Shown here: piece after piece, positions 23,362 through 32,261 of the stretch
Layout of the letters: every line of letters starts with the position of its first letter
Position numbering within the stretch: position 1 is the first letter of the stretch
NCBI GenBank assembly: GCA_003963075.1
Contig: RXJV01000019.1
Coordinates: 27,122-91,121, forward strand
Length of the DNA stretch: 64,000 nt
Direction of reading: 5' to 3'
Source: Burkholderiales bacterium
GTDB lineage: Bacteria; Pseudomonadota; Gammaproteobacteria; Burkholderiales; Burkholderiaceae_C
Notes under the pieces: model-generated
The model's database searches: none
What the model saw: only the letters and a program-made list of their open reading frames with translations
What the model was told of the DNA's origin: nothing
Program-made: the position numbers and the translations under genes

Positions 23362-24819
23362 GTGAAAGCCGTCGTGCAGCTCAACCAACGCCTGGCCGTG
23401 AAGTGGTCGCGCCTCAGCACGGACTTCCTGCCGTTCGCCGATGCGGCCACCACCGAGCTGCCGCTGTCGCGCCTGCTGCGTTTGGCGCTGTTCCAGGTCT
23501 CGGTCGGCATGGCCTACGCGCTGCTGGTCGGTACGCTGAACCGGGTCATGATCGTCGAGCTGGGCGTGTCCACCTGGCTGGTCTCGCTGATGGTGGCGCT
23601 GCCGCTGCTGGCGGGGCCGTTTCGAGCGCTGGTGGGCTATCGCTCGGACACCCATCTGTCGGCCCTGGGCTGGCGCCGGGTGCCCTACCTCTGGTTCGGC
23701 ACGCTGCTGCAGTTCGGTGGCCTGTCCATCATGCCGTTCGCGCTGATCCTGCTGCAGCCGGGCGCCGAAGCCAGCGCGCCACCGGGAGCCACGGTCGTTG
23801 GGCATGCGGCCGCGGCCTTGGCCTTCGTCATGGTGGGGGCCGGCATGCAGACGACGCAGACCGCAGGCCTGGCGCTGGCCACGGACCAGGCGCGCGCTGA
23901 CACCCGCCCGCGCGTGGTGGCGCTGATGTATGTGATGCTGCTGCTCGGCATGGTGGTGGCCAGCGCGGTGTTCAGCCTGGTGCTGCAAAGCTTCAGCGCC
24001 ACGCGCCTGGTGGGCGTGGTGCAGGGCGCGGCGGCGGCCACGATGCTCTTCAACCTGGTCGCGCTTTGGAAGCAGGAGGCGCGCGGCCAAGCGGTGCGCA
24101 AGGCCGACGCCGAGCCGCAGATGCCGTTCCGGGCCGTCTGGCAGCGCTTTGCCGCCGACGCCAAGATCCGACGTTTTCTCGTCGCCGTGGCGCTCGGAAC
24201 CGCGGCCTTCAACATGCAGGACATCGTGCTCGAACCCTATGGCGGCGCGATCCTGAAGCTGTCGGTGGCCGCCACCAGCCTGCTGACGGCCGGCATGGCG
24301 CTGGGCTCGGTGCTGGCCTTTGCGATCGCGGCGCGGCTGCTGCAACGGGGGTTTGACGCCTACCGGCTTGCTGCCATCGGTCTGCTGGTGGGCATCTGTG
24401 CCTTTGCGGCCGTCATCTTTGCCGCACCGCTGGCATCGGGCTGGCTGTTCCGCATCGGCAACATGCTCATCGGCCTGGGTGCAGGCCTGTTCGCCGTCAG
24501 CACGCTGGTGGTGGCCATGGGGCTGGACAGCAGCGACCGCGCCGGTCTGGCGCTGGGCGCCTGGGGCGCCATGCAGGCCACCGCGGGCGGGCTGGCGGTG
24601 GCGCTGGGCGGCGTGCTGCGCGACGGCATCGAGGTGCTGGCCCGCCATGGCTGGCTGGGCACAGCGATGTCCGAGCCCCAGGTGGCCTACAGCGTCGTCT
24701 ATCACCTGGAGATCGCGCTGCTGTTTGGCACGCTGATCGCCATCGGTCCCCTCGTGCGCCCGTCCGGGGCACGCCCTCCCTCCCACCAGCGCTTCGGCCT
24801 GGCGGAATTCCCAGGCTAG
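23362..24819 (+). CDS. lhaA: LH1 assembly protein LhaA (PucC-family MFS)
   Basis: Integral membrane protein needed for efficient assembly of LH1 around the reaction centre. 485 residues, about 12 membrane segments. PucC-family features: ALFQVSVGMAYALLVGTLNR near the N-terminus, LGWRRVPYLWFGTLLQFGG, and AAFNMQDIVLEPYGG mid-protein. The start GTG at 23362 is the only likely one before the conserved region. puhA follows 10 bp after the stop; lhaA upstream of puhA is conserved in purple bacteria (F1696 in Rhodobacter). Confidence 0.93.
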   Translation: MKAVVQLNQRLAVKWSRLSTDFLPFADAATTELPLSRLLRLALFQVSVGMAYALLVGTLNRVMIVELGVSTWLVSLMVALPLLAGPFRALVGYRSDTHLSALGWRRVPYLWFGTLLQFGGLSIMPFALILLQPGAEASAPPGATVVGHAAAALAFVMVGAGMQTTQTAGLALATDQARADTRPRVVALMYVMLLLGMVVASAVFSLVLQSFSATRLVGVVQGAAAATMLFNLVALWKQEARGQAVRKADAEPQMPFRAVWQRFAADAKIRRFLVAVALGTAAFNMQDIVLEPYGGAILKLSVAATSLLTAGMALGSVLAFAIAARLLQRGFDAYRLAAIGLLVGICAFAAVIFAAPLASGWLFRIGNMLIGLGAGLFAVSTLVVAMGLDSSDRAGLALGAWGAMQATAGGLAVALGGVLRDGIEVLARHGWLGTAMSEPQVAYSVVYHLEIALLFGTLIAIGPLVRPSGARPPSHQRFGLAEFPG

Positions 24820-24829
24820 GAGAGTTCCC

Positions 24830-25594
24830 ATGCAAACCGGTGCCATCACAGGCTATATCGACGTCGCCCAGCTCGTGCTGTACGCGTTCTGGATCTTCTT
24901 CGCGGGACTCATCGTCTACCTGCACCGCGAGAACAAGCGCGAGGGCTATCCGCTGGAATCGGATCGCTCGCGGTCCATCTCGGTGCAGGGCTGGCCCGCC
25001 GTGCCCGAGGCCAAGACCTATCGCCTGGCCAATGGCGAAACGGTCGACATCCCGAATGCGCGGCGTGACCAGCAGCCACCGCTGCACGAAGGGGCCTACC
25101 GCGGCGCGCCGCTGCAGCCGCAGGCCTCGGGCAGCGATCTGCTGCTTGCCGGCGTCGGCCCGGGGAGCTGGAGCGATCGGGCCGATGTTCCTGACCTGAG
25201 CTACGAAGGCCTGCCCAAGATCGTGCCGCTGCGCGTGGCACCTGGCTTCGGCGTGGCGGCTCAGGATGTCGACCCCCGGGGGCTGCCGGTGCTCGGCGAC
25301 GATGGCGTGGAAGGGGGACGGGTGGTCGACCTGTGGGTTGACCGCTCGGAGATGCTGTTCCGCTATCTCGAGGTCGAGGTGACCGGCGGCGGCCGCGTGC
25401 TGCTGCCGATGAACTTTGCCCGGGTGGAGCAACGCCAGATCCGCGTGCAGTCCATCCTCGGCGCCCAGTTCGACCGGGTCCCGCGGACCCGTGCGGCCGA
25501 GCAGGTGACGCTGCTGGAAGAGGAAAAGATCATGGCCTACTACGGTGCCGGCACGCTGTATGCGACGCCGGACCGGCAGGAGCCGCTGCTGTGA
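24830..25594 (+). CDS. puhA: Photosynthetic reaction centre H subunit
   Basis: Caps the cytoplasmic side of the L-M dimer and shapes proton delivery to QB. 254 residues. A single N-terminal transmembrane helix (VAQLVLYAFWIFFAGLIVYL, about 12-31) is followed by a charged cytoplasmic domain with family motifs EGYPLE and LPMNFARV. AGGAGAG lies at good distance before the ATG. The stop overlaps puhB (GTGA). Confidence 0.96.
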   Translation: MQTGAITGYIDVAQLVLYAFWIFFAGLIVYLHRENKREGYPLESDRSRSISVQGWPAVPEAKTYRLANGETVDIPNARRDQQPPLHEGAYRGAPLQPQASGSDLLLAGVGPGSWSDRADVPDLSYEGLPKIVPLRVAPGFGVAAQDVDPRGLPVLGDDGVEGGRVVDLWVDRSEMLFRYLEVEVTGGGRVLLPMNFARVEQRQIRVQSILGAQFDRVPRTRAAEQVTLLEEEKIMAYYGAGTLYATPDRQEPLL

Positions 25595-26301
25595 AGGCCG
25601 TCGCGACGTCGGTCAACCTGCTGGCGCCGGCGCATGAACACGAGTTCGAGGCGGCGCCGGGCCTGCCCGAGGCCTTGCCGGCGGGCGAGGTGCAGCTCTG
25701 GCAAGGCCGTCCCGATGCCGTCTTGCTGGGCCGCCAGGCGCTGCATCTGGACGCACTGCTGGTCTACTTTGCGATGCTGCTGGCCTGGCGCGGCATCGGC
25801 AGCGTCTACGACGGTGCCAGCCCTGGGCAGGCGCTGATGGCCATGGCCGGCATGCTGCCGCTGATCACGCTGGCACTGGCCCTGCTGAGCACCATCGCCT
25901 GGCTGATGGCGCGCACCACGGTCTACACCATCACCAACAAGCGCGTGGTGATGCGCGTGGGCGTTGTGCTGAGCATCACCTTCAACCTGCCGTTCGCGCA
26001 GATCGGGTCTGCCGGCCTGCGCCGGCGCGGCCGCGGCGGCGACATCGTGCTCAGCCTGTGCGGCACCGACAACATCGCCTATGCCCATCTGTGGCCGCAT
26101 GCGCGACCCTGGCGGGTCAGGCGCACCCAGCCCATGCTGCGTGGCCTCGTCGATGCCCAGGTCGTGGCGCAGACGCTGGCCCGCGCGCTGCAGCAGGCCG
26201 AGGCGGCTCGCCAGGTGTTGCCGCTGCGGGCGGTCGGCGCCGTCGACACGCGCCGCAGCGCGCCCACGCAGCTGGCCCGGCCGCGGGCTCAGGCCGCCTG
26301 A
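25591..26301 (+). CDS. puhB: Photosynthetic complex assembly protein PuhB
   Basis: Membrane protein that assists reaction-centre assembly. 236 residues: an N-terminal cytoplasmic segment (GEVQLWQGRPD), two or three hydrophobic helices (about 50-110), then a bPH-like domain with YTITNKRVVMRVGVVLSITFNLPF. The start is GTG at 25591, overlapping the puhA stop. Followed by puhC after 17 bp. Confidence 0.92.
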   Translation: MKAVATSVNLLAPAHEHEFEAAPGLPEALPAGEVQLWQGRPDAVLLGRQALHLDALLVYFAMLLAWRGIGSVYDGASPGQALMAMAGMLPLITLALALLSTIAWLMARTTVYTITNKRVVMRVGVVLSITFNLPFAQIGSAGLRRRGRGGDIVLSLCGTDNIAYAHLWPHARPWRVRRTQPMLRGLVDAQVVAQTLARALQQAEAARQVLPLRAVGAVDTRRSAPTQLARPRAQAA

Positions 26302-26318
26302 GGCGGCGAGGATCGATC

Positions 26319-26789
26319 GTGTCCACCGGCTTGCGCGCCAATCCCAACCGCCTGCCGTTGCTGGCCATGGCGGCGCTGGTGCTGGTTTGCCTGGTCGGTG
26401 TCGCTGCGGTGCGCCTGTCCGGACTGAGCGCCCAGCAGCAGGCCGATGCGGCCGCGCTCAGCATCCGGCAACTGCGCTTCGAGGACCGCGACGACGGCGG
26501 CATCAACGTGCTGGAGGCCGGCAGCGGCACGCTGCTCGCCGCGGTGGCGCCCGGCACCAATGGCTTCCTGCGCAGCACCATGCGCGGCCTGGTGCGGGAG
26601 CGCAAGCGCCAGGGCTACGGTCCGGACCTGCCGTTCGAACTGGTGGCGCATGTCGACGGCCGCTTGACGCTGATCGACCCCGGAACGCAAAGACGCATCG
26701 ATCTTGAATCCTTTGGGCCCACCAACTCGGCGGTGTTCGCCCAGTTGCTGCCCGTGACTCCCGGAGTTCACCATGTCGCACAGCCTTGA
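26319..26789 (+). CDS. puhC: Photosynthetic complex assembly protein PuhC
   Basis: Membrane-anchored assembly factor for the RC-LH1 complex. 156 residues: one N-terminal transmembrane helix ([20 protein letters not shown], about 11-30) and a periplasmic domain with the family signature [20 protein letters not shown]. The start is GTG at 26319 with GAGGA upstream. The 3' end overlaps acsF by 17 bp. Confidence 0.9.
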   Translation: MSTGLRANPNRLPLLAMAALVLVCLVGVAAVRLSGLSAQQQADAAALSIRQLRFEDRDDGGINVLEAGSGTLLAAVAPGTNGFLRSTMRGLVRERKRQGYGPDLPFELVAHVDGRLTLIDPGTQRRIDLESFGPTNSAVFAQLLPVTPGVHHVAQP

Positions 26790-27849
26790 ATTGCAGACTC
26801 CCGAAGATGCCGCCCGCCTGGCCCAGGCCGAGACCGTGCTCACGCCGCGCTTCTACAAGACCGACTATGCGGCCATGGATCGACTGGACATGGGCCCCAT
26901 CCGCGCCGAATGGGACGCGATGATGGCCGAGTACCAGGGCGACAACAACCACGACCATTTCCAGCGCAGCCCCGAGTTCGCAGCGGAGGTGGCGGCCTTG
27001 TCGGCGCATTGGTCGCCCGAGCTCAGGCGCGATTTCCAGGCCTTCCTGGTCAGCTCATTGACGAGCGAGTACTCCGGATGCGTGCTCTACAACGAGATCG
27101 CCAAGAACGTCAGCAACCCCGACATCAAGCAGCTGATGCGCTATCTGACGCGGGACGAATCGCGGCATGCCAACTTCATCAACCAGTCGCTGAAGGACTT
27201 CGGGTTGGGCGTGGACCTGGTGAAGCTCAAGCAGACCAAGGCCTACACCTACTTCAAGCCGAAATACATCTTCTACGCGACTTATCTGTCCGAGAAGATC
27301 GGCTATGCCCGCTACATCAGCATCTACCGGCAGCTCGAACGCCACCCGGAAAAGCGCTTCCACCCGATCTTTCGATGGTTCGAGCGCTGGTGTCATGACG
27401 AGTTCCGGCATGGCGAGTCTTTCGCATTGATGATGCGGGCCCAGCCCCATCTGCTGCAAGGCGGCAACAAGCTGTGGATCCGCTTCTTCCTGCTGGCGGT
27501 CTACGCGACGATGTACGTGCGCGACCACACCCGGCCCTGGCTCAGCGAGGCCCTGGGCATGGACCCGACGGAATACGACTACCGCGTCTTCGACATCACC
27601 ACCGAGATCACACGCCAGGTGTTTCCGCTCAGCCTGGACACCCAGCGGCCGGCCTTCCGCGCGGGCATGGACAGGCTCTGCGCGATCTCCACCTCGGCCG
27701 AGCGCGCCAAGGCGCGCGGCGGTCTGATTGGGCGGCTGCAGTGGGCATGGTGCGCCGCGCGTGCGGCCCTGTGCTTCGGCAGGCTCTACCTGCTGCCCAC
27801 CAAGACCCATGCGCTGCCGCAAGACATGCGCGTCGCGCCCAGCTGGTAG
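26773..27849 (+). CDS. acsF: Mg-protoporphyrin IX monomethyl ester oxidative cyclase (aerobic)
   Basis: Diiron enzyme that forms the fifth (isocyclic) ring using O2. 358 residues. Ferritin-like diiron ligands are visible: [22 protein letters not shown] (E-x2-H) and [10 protein letters not shown] (E-x2-H). First described in Rubrivivax gelatinosus as the aerobic counterpart of BchE. Start ATG lies inside the end of puhC, so the two are translationally linked. The presence of this enzyme and absence of bchE in the window shows that oxygen-dependent synthesis is encoded here; an anaerobic enzyme may lie elsewhere. Confidence 0.96.
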   Translation: MSHSLELQTPEDAARLAQAETVLTPRFYKTDYAAMDRLDMGPIRAEWDAMMAEYQGDNNHDHFQRSPEFAAEVAALSAHWSPELRRDFQAFLVSSLTSEYSGCVLYNEIAKNVSNPDIKQLMRYLTRDESRHANFINQSLKDFGLGVDLVKLKQTKAYTYFKPKYIFYATYLSEKIGYARYISIYRQLERHPEKRFHPIFRWFERWCHDEFRHGESFALMMRAQPHLLQGGNKLWIRFFLLAVYATMYVRDHTRPWLSEALGMDPTEYDYRVFDITTEITRQVFPLSLDTQRPAFRAGMDRLCAISTSAERAKARGGLIGRLQWAWCAARAALCFGRLYLLPTKTHALPQDMRVAPSW

Positions 27850-27889
27850 GCGCCGAGATGCAGCAAACCTCACGCTTGCGGCACTGAAT

Positions 27890-28657
27890 ATGCAACACGG
27901 CTGGCCTGCGCTCTACACCTTGCTGCTGTGGTGGTTCAGCACCGGCCTGATCCTGTACCTGAACGGCCTGCCGCGTGCCACCCACCCCTGGACCTTCGCG
28001 TCGGCCACGGTGCTGCTGGGCATTGCACTGGTGGGGGTGTCGGTGTCGGCATCGGACACCCGCGTCACCGGAGCCTATCTGGCATTCACGGCCGCGCTGA
28101 TGGTCTGGGCCTGGCAGGAGATTGGCTTCCTGCTCGGCTACGTCACCGGGCCGCGCCGGCATGCCTGCCCTCCGAGCGCTCGCGGCTGGCGCCGTGCGGG
28201 CCACGCGGTGATGGCCATCCTGTATCACGAGCTCGCGTTGATCGTGCTGGGTGCGGCCATCCTGGCCTTGAGCTGGCACAAGCCCAACCAGCTTGCGGCG
28301 TGGACATTTGGCGTGCTGTGGCTGATGCGGCTGTCGGCAAAACTGAATGTCTTCCTCGGGGTGCGCAACTTGAACGAGCAGTTTCTGCCCGAGCATCTGC
28401 GCTATATGCACAGCTACTTCCGCCAGCGCAGCAGCAATGCCTTGTTCCCGGTCAGCGTCATCGGCGTCACGGCCTTGGCGGCCAGCGCCTGGCACATCGC
28501 CGTGGCACTGCATCGCGACAGCTTCGACATCACCGCGGGCAGCTTTGTCGCCACGCTGCTGAGCCTGGCGTTGATCGAGCATGGGTTCATGATGCTGCCG
28601 CTGCGCAGTGAGAGGCTTTGGGACTGGGGCCTGCGATCACGCGCGCCCCACCCTTGA
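27890..28657 (+). CDS. puhE: Photosynthetic gene cluster membrane protein PuhE
   Basis: 255-residue polytopic membrane protein (about seven hydrophobic segments) of the PuhE/DUF3623 family. In Rhodobacter it influences bacteriochlorophyll production and RC-LH1 levels. Family segments: LLWWFSTGLILYLNGLP at the N-terminus, KLNVFLGVRNLNEQFLPEHL in the middle and ALIEHGFMMLPL near the end. ATG 27890 is chosen because homology starts with it. Last gene of the bchF-puhE run. Confidence 0.9.
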   Translation: MQHGWPALYTLLLWWFSTGLILYLNGLPRATHPWTFASATVLLGIALVGVSVSASDTRVTGAYLAFTAALMVWAWQEIGFLLGYVTGPRRHACPPSARGWRRAGHAVMAILYHELALIVLGAAILALSWHKPNQLAAWTFGVLWLMRLSAKLNVFLGVRNLNEQFLPEHLRYMHSYFRQRSSNALFPVSVIGVTALAASAWHIAVALHRDSFDITAGSFVATLLSLALIEHGFMMLPLRSERLWDWGLRSRAPHP

Positions 28658-28685
28658 ACGGCCCGACCCGGCGCAACGCAATGCG

Positions 28686-28730
28686 GCGGCGTGTGGCGGC
28701 CTGTTGCGGCGTGTGGTGGCCTGTTGCGGC
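28686..28730. repeat. Tandem 20-bp duplication between puhE and bchO
   Basis: Two adjacent 20-bp units (28686-28705 and 28706-28725) differ by one base, followed by the first five bases of a third. They lie in the 97-bp gap between converging genes. Probably replication slippage in GC-rich DNA. No clear terminator with a T-run is seen in the gap. Confidence 0.85.
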
Positions 28731-28754
28731 CCGAGGCTCGGCGGTCGATCGGCG

Positions 28755-29624
28755 TCAGACGTCTGCCGCGGCCTGGTGGCGCGTGTGATCCCACAAGGCC
28801 ATCAACAGCCCATTGACCACCTCTGGCGCCTCCTCGTGGGCGAGATGTCCCAGCCCCTGCAAGGGGACGAAGCGCGCATGCCGCAGCCGCCGCGCGAGCT
28901 CCAGCGACCGCACCGGTGCGACGGTGCGATCGGACAGCCCCGCCGCCAGCCACAGCGGCAGCTGCAAGCGCGGCAGCTGCGCCTGCAGTGAGTCGAGCCG
29001 CCAGTTCGCGAGCATGTCCAGCACGCCGCGAACATGGTCGGGCTGGCCCATCAGGCCGCGGTAGTGGGCCACGCCGGCGTCGTCCAGCCGCGAGCCGGTG
29101 GACGCAATCAGATGGCCGAGTGCGCCGGGTTGCGCGGCGTGGCGGGTGACCCAGGCGGGAAGGCTGCTGCTGCGCGCGGCGAGGCGTGCCATGGCCGGTC
29201 CGAGCAGGCCCAGCAGACCGGGCAGGGGCTCCAAGGCGCCGTTGACGGCCAGCAGTCCCTGGGCGGCAGGCAGGCGGCCGTCGAGCGCGAGCTGGGCCAT
29301 CACGGCCGCTCCCGCCGAATGGCCCGCCACCAGACGTGGCTGCCAGTGCAAGGCGGCCAGCAGCTCGGCAATCGCCTGCGCCATGCGGTCGAGGCTGGCG
29401 CGGCGATCGTCGAACGCCCGCGTGCCGCCGTGGCCGGGCAGGTCGGGAGCAATCACGTCGAATGACGCGGCCAGCCCCGGCAGGCAACCGGCCCAGGACT
29501 GTGCCGACGAGGCCGCGCCGTGAAGCAGCAACAGGCCGGGTGCCCCTGGCCTGCCGGCACGTCGCAACCGCCAGAGCCGGCCGCCGGCCGACACGTCGAG
29601 GGGCGGGGGAATTTCGGGGGGCAT
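28755..29624 (-). CDS. bchO: Alpha/beta hydrolase BchO, putative Mg chelatase accessory protein
   Basis: 289-residue alpha/beta-fold protein. Nucleophile elbow VAGHSAGAAVM, oxyanion region LLLLHGAASS, and catalytic His in GLGHLAHEE are all present, so the triad looks intact. BchO is found in photosynthesis gene clusters and annotated as a Mg-chelatase accessory factor, but its chemical role is unproven. It stands alone on the minus strand and shares a divergent PpsR-controlled promoter region with crtI. Confidence 0.88.
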   Translation of the reverse strand: MPPEIPPPLDVSAGGRLWRLRRAGRPGAPGLLLLHGAASSAQSWAGCLPGLAASFDVIAPDLPGHGGTRAFDDRRASLDRMAQAIAELLAALHWQPRLVAGHSAGAAVMAQLALDGRLPAAQGLLAVNGALEPLPGLLGLLGPAMARLAARSSSLPAWVTRHAAQPGALGHLIASTGSRLDDAGVAHYRGLMGQPDHVRGVLDMLANWRLDSLQAQLPRLQLPLWLAAGLSDRTVAPVRSLELARRLRHARFVPLQGLGHLAHEEAPEVVNGLLMALWDHTRHQAAADV

Positions 29625-29630
29625 ACCGGG

Positions 29631-29659
29631 TTGTCAATAAAACGTGACAAGCATAGGAT
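29631..29659 (+). promoter_or_regulatory. crtI / bchO divergent promoter with perfect PpsR palindrome
   Basis: TTGTCA-N8-TGACAA (29631-29650) is a perfect 6-bp inverted repeat containing TGT-N12-ACA (29632-29649). For crtI the left arm doubles as -35 TTGTCA, with a 17-bp spacer and -10 TAGGAT (29654-29659), six bases before the ATG at 29666. The 41 bp between the two start codons must serve bchO as well. Confidence 0.75.
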
Positions 29660-29665
29660 CAATCC

Positions 29666-31240
29666 ATGTTGACACAAAGCCCGAGCCCCTCGGTAGCCGT
29701 GCCGGCCCCGGCGCAGGCGATCGTCATCGGCAGCGGCTTTGGCGGCTTGGCGGCGGCGGTTCGGCTGGGTGCGCGCGGCTACCGGGTGACGGTGCTCGAA
29801 AAGCTCGATGCCCCCGGCGGCCGCGGCTACGTGCACCGGCAGGACGGCTTCACCTTCGACGCCGGCCCCACGGTCATCACCGCACCCTTCCTGTTCGAGG
29901 AGCTGTGGGCCCTGTGCGGCAGGCGCCTGGCCGACGACGTGGACCTGCGGCCGGTGGCGCCGTTCTACCGCGTGCGCTTCGACGACGGCAGCACGTTCGA
30001 CTACAGCGGCGACCCGGCCGCGATGCGCGCCGAGATCGCCCGCCTGGCGCCTGACGATGTCGAGGGCTATGAGCGCTTCCTGAAGGCCAGCGAGGCGATC
30101 TACAAGGTCGGCTTCGAGCAGCTCGGCCACGTCTCGTTCGACCGCTGGACGACCATGGCCAAGGTGCTGCCTGACCTGCTGAAGCTGGAGGGCTACCGCA
30201 CCGTCTGGGGCCTGGCCTGCAAGCATGTCAAGAACGAGAAGCTGCGTGTGGTGCTGACCTTCCAGTCGCTGCTGGTGGGCGGCAACCCCTTTGCCACCAC
30301 GTCGGTGTATTGCCTGATCGCCTTTCTGGAGCGGCGTTTCGGGGTGCACTTCGCGATGGGCGGCACCGGCGCGCTCGTTGCGGGCCTGGTGAAGCTGATC
30401 GAAGGGCAGGGCGGCCGCGTGCTGTGCAACCAGCCGGTGGACGAGATCGTGGTGGAGCGCGGCGCCGCCTGTGGCGTGAGGCTGGCGTCCGGCGCGGTGA
30501 TGCCGGCCGATGTGGTGGTGAGCAACGCGGACGCGGCCTTCACCTACCAGCGCCTGCTGCCGGCTCGCCACCGCCGCCACTGGACGGACCGGCGCATCGC
30601 CCGCGCGCGCTACTCGATGAGCCTGTTCGTCTGGTACTTCGGCACGCGGCGCCAGTACCCCGACGTGGCCCACCACACCATCTCGCTGGGCCCGCGCTAC
30701 CAAGGCCTGCTGGATGACATCTTCACGAAGAAGCACCTGGCCGACGACTTCAGCCTCTACCTGCACCGCCCCACCGCCACCGACCCGAGCCTGGCCCCGC
30801 CCGGCTGCGACACCTTCTATGTGCTGGCCCCCGTGCCGCATCTGGATGCCGGCGTCGACTGGCGCGCACGCGCCGAGCCCTACCGTGCCACCATCGCCAA
30901 GCGCCTGGGCGAGACGCTGCTGCCGGGGCTGGAACACGAGGTGGTCACCTCGCTGATGCTCACGCCGCAGGACTTCCAGGACCGGCTCAACAGCTACAAG
31001 GGCGCCGCCTTCGCGATGGAGCCGGTGCTGACGCAGAGCGCCTGGTTCCGGCCGCACAACCGCAGCGAGGAGGTCGACCGGCTCTACCTCGTCGGCGCCG
31101 GCACCCACCCGGGCGCCGGTCTGCCGGGCGTGCTGTCGTCGGCCCGCGTGCTGGATGCGGTGGTGCCGCATGGGCGCGACCTGGCCCGCCACTCACCGAT
31201 GCCTGCCGAGGAGGGCCTGCCCCATGTCCGACACGCCTGA
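29666..31240 (+). CDS. crtI: Phytoene desaturase
   Basis: FAD-dependent desaturation of phytoene to neurosporene and/or lycopene. 524 residues. The FAD Rossmann motif AIVIGSGFGGLAAAVRLGARG is at about residues 18-38. The C-terminal carotenoid-desaturase signature is LYLVGAGTHPGAGLPGVLSSA. In Rubrivivax the homologous enzyme makes both three- and four-step products; sequence alone cannot tell here. No Shine-Dalgarno sequence precedes the ATG at 29666; GTG 29699 is a fallback start. Overlaps crtB by 17 bp. Confidence 0.95.
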   Translation: MLTQSPSPSVAVPAPAQAIVIGSGFGGLAAAVRLGARGYRVTVLEKLDAPGGRGYVHRQDGFTFDAGPTVITAPFLFEELWALCGRRLADDVDLRPVAPFYRVRFDDGSTFDYSGDPAAMRAEIARLAPDDVEGYERFLKASEAIYKVGFEQLGHVSFDRWTTMAKVLPDLLKLEGYRTVWGLACKHVKNEKLRVVLTFQSLLVGGNPFATTSVYCLIAFLERRFGVHFAMGGTGALVAGLVKLIEGQGGRVLCNQPVDEIVVERGAACGVRLASGAVMPADVVVSNADAAFTYQRLLPARHRRHWTDRRIARARYSMSLFVWYFGTRRQYPDVAHHTISLGPRYQGLLDDIFTKKHLADDFSLYLHRPTATDPSLAPPGCDTFYVLAPVPHLDAGVDWRARAEPYRATIAKRLGETLLPGLEHEVVTSLMLTPQDFQDRLNSYKGAAFAMEPVLTQSAWFRPHNRSEEVDRLYLVGAGTHPGAGLPGVLSSARVLDAVVPHGRDLARHSPMPAEEGLPHVRHA

Positions 31241-32261
31241 ACTGCTGGAGGCCGACCTGGCCATCTGCCGCGCCAGCCTGGCCCACCATTCCAAGACCTT
31301 CCATGCCGCATCGCTGCTGCTGCCGCCGGCGGTGCGCGCGCCGGCGACCGTGCTCTACGGCTTTTGCCGGCTGGCCGATGACACGGTGGACGTGGAAGGC
31401 GGCCGGCGCCTGGCGCTGACCCAGCTGCGGCGCCGGCTGGACCGCGTGTTCGAGGGCCGGCCGCAGCCGGTGGCGGCCGACCGCGCGCTGGCCGCGGTGG
31501 TGGCGCAGTTCGGCATCCCGCGCGGCCTGCTGGACAAGCTGCTGGAGGGCCTGACCTGGGATGTCGATGGCCGGAGCTACGACACGCTGGCTGAGCTGCA
31601 GGACTACGCCGCCCGCGTGGCCGGCAGCGTGGGCGCGATGATGAGCCTGCTGATGCGCACCCGCGAGCCTGATGCGCTGGCTCGCGCCTGCGACCTGGGC
31701 GTGGCGATGCAGCTCTCCAACATCGCCCGCGACGTGGGCGAGGATGCCCGCATGGGCCGCCTCTACCTGCCGCGCGACTGGATGCGCGAGGCTGGGCTGG
31801 ACCCCGACGCGTGGCTGGCTTCACCCAGCTTCAGCCCGGCTCTGGCGGGCGTGGTGCACCGGCTGCTGGACGCCGCTGACGCGCTCTATGCCCGCGCCGG
31901 CGCCGGTGTGGCGCGGCTGCCCTGGGCCTGCCGCCCGGGCATCAATGCCGCGCGGATGCTCTACGCCGCCGTGGGCCACGAAGTGGCGCGTGCGGGCGGC
32001 GACTCGGTCAGCCGCCGCGCCGTGGTGCCGGGCCGGCGCAAGGGCTGGCTGCTGCTGCAGGCGGCCCTGTCGCTGAGGCCGTCGACACGGCTGCTGCGCC
32101 AGCCGGTGTTGCCGGCCTGCGCGCCGCTGCTGGCTGCTGTGGCCGGTGTGCCGGCGCCCCGCCATCGGCCCGCGGCCGAGGTGGTGCTGGACCTGTTCAC
32201 GCGGCTGGAGCAGCAGGACCGCCAAGCGACTCAGGGCCGCTGGGGCCGGAGCCTGGCATGA
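31224..32261 (+). CDS. crtB: Phytoene synthase
   Basis: Condenses two GGPP molecules into phytoene. 345 residues. Trans-isoprenyl synthase Asp-rich motifs are RLADDTVDVEGG (about residue 50) and NIARDVGEDARMGRLYLP (the second signature). ATG 31224 is chosen because GAGGAGGG lies just upstream; longer in-frame extensions fall inside crtI. The stop overlaps hemA (ATGA). Confidence 0.95.
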   Translation: MSDTPELLEADLAICRASLAHHSKTFHAASLLLPPAVRAPATVLYGFCRLADDTVDVEGGRRLALTQLRRRLDRVFEGRPQPVAADRALAAVVAQFGIPRGLLDKLLEGLTWDVDGRSYDTLAELQDYAARVAGSVGAMMSLLMRTREPDALARACDLGVAMQLSNIARDVGEDARMGRLYLPRDWMREAGLDPDAWLASPSFSPALAGVVHRLLDAADALYARAGAGVARLPWACRPGINAARMLYAAVGHEVARAGGDSVSRRAVVPGRRKGWLLLQAALSLRPSTRLLRQPVLPACAPLLAAVAGVPAPRHRPAAEVVLDLFTRLEQQDRQATQGRWGRSLA

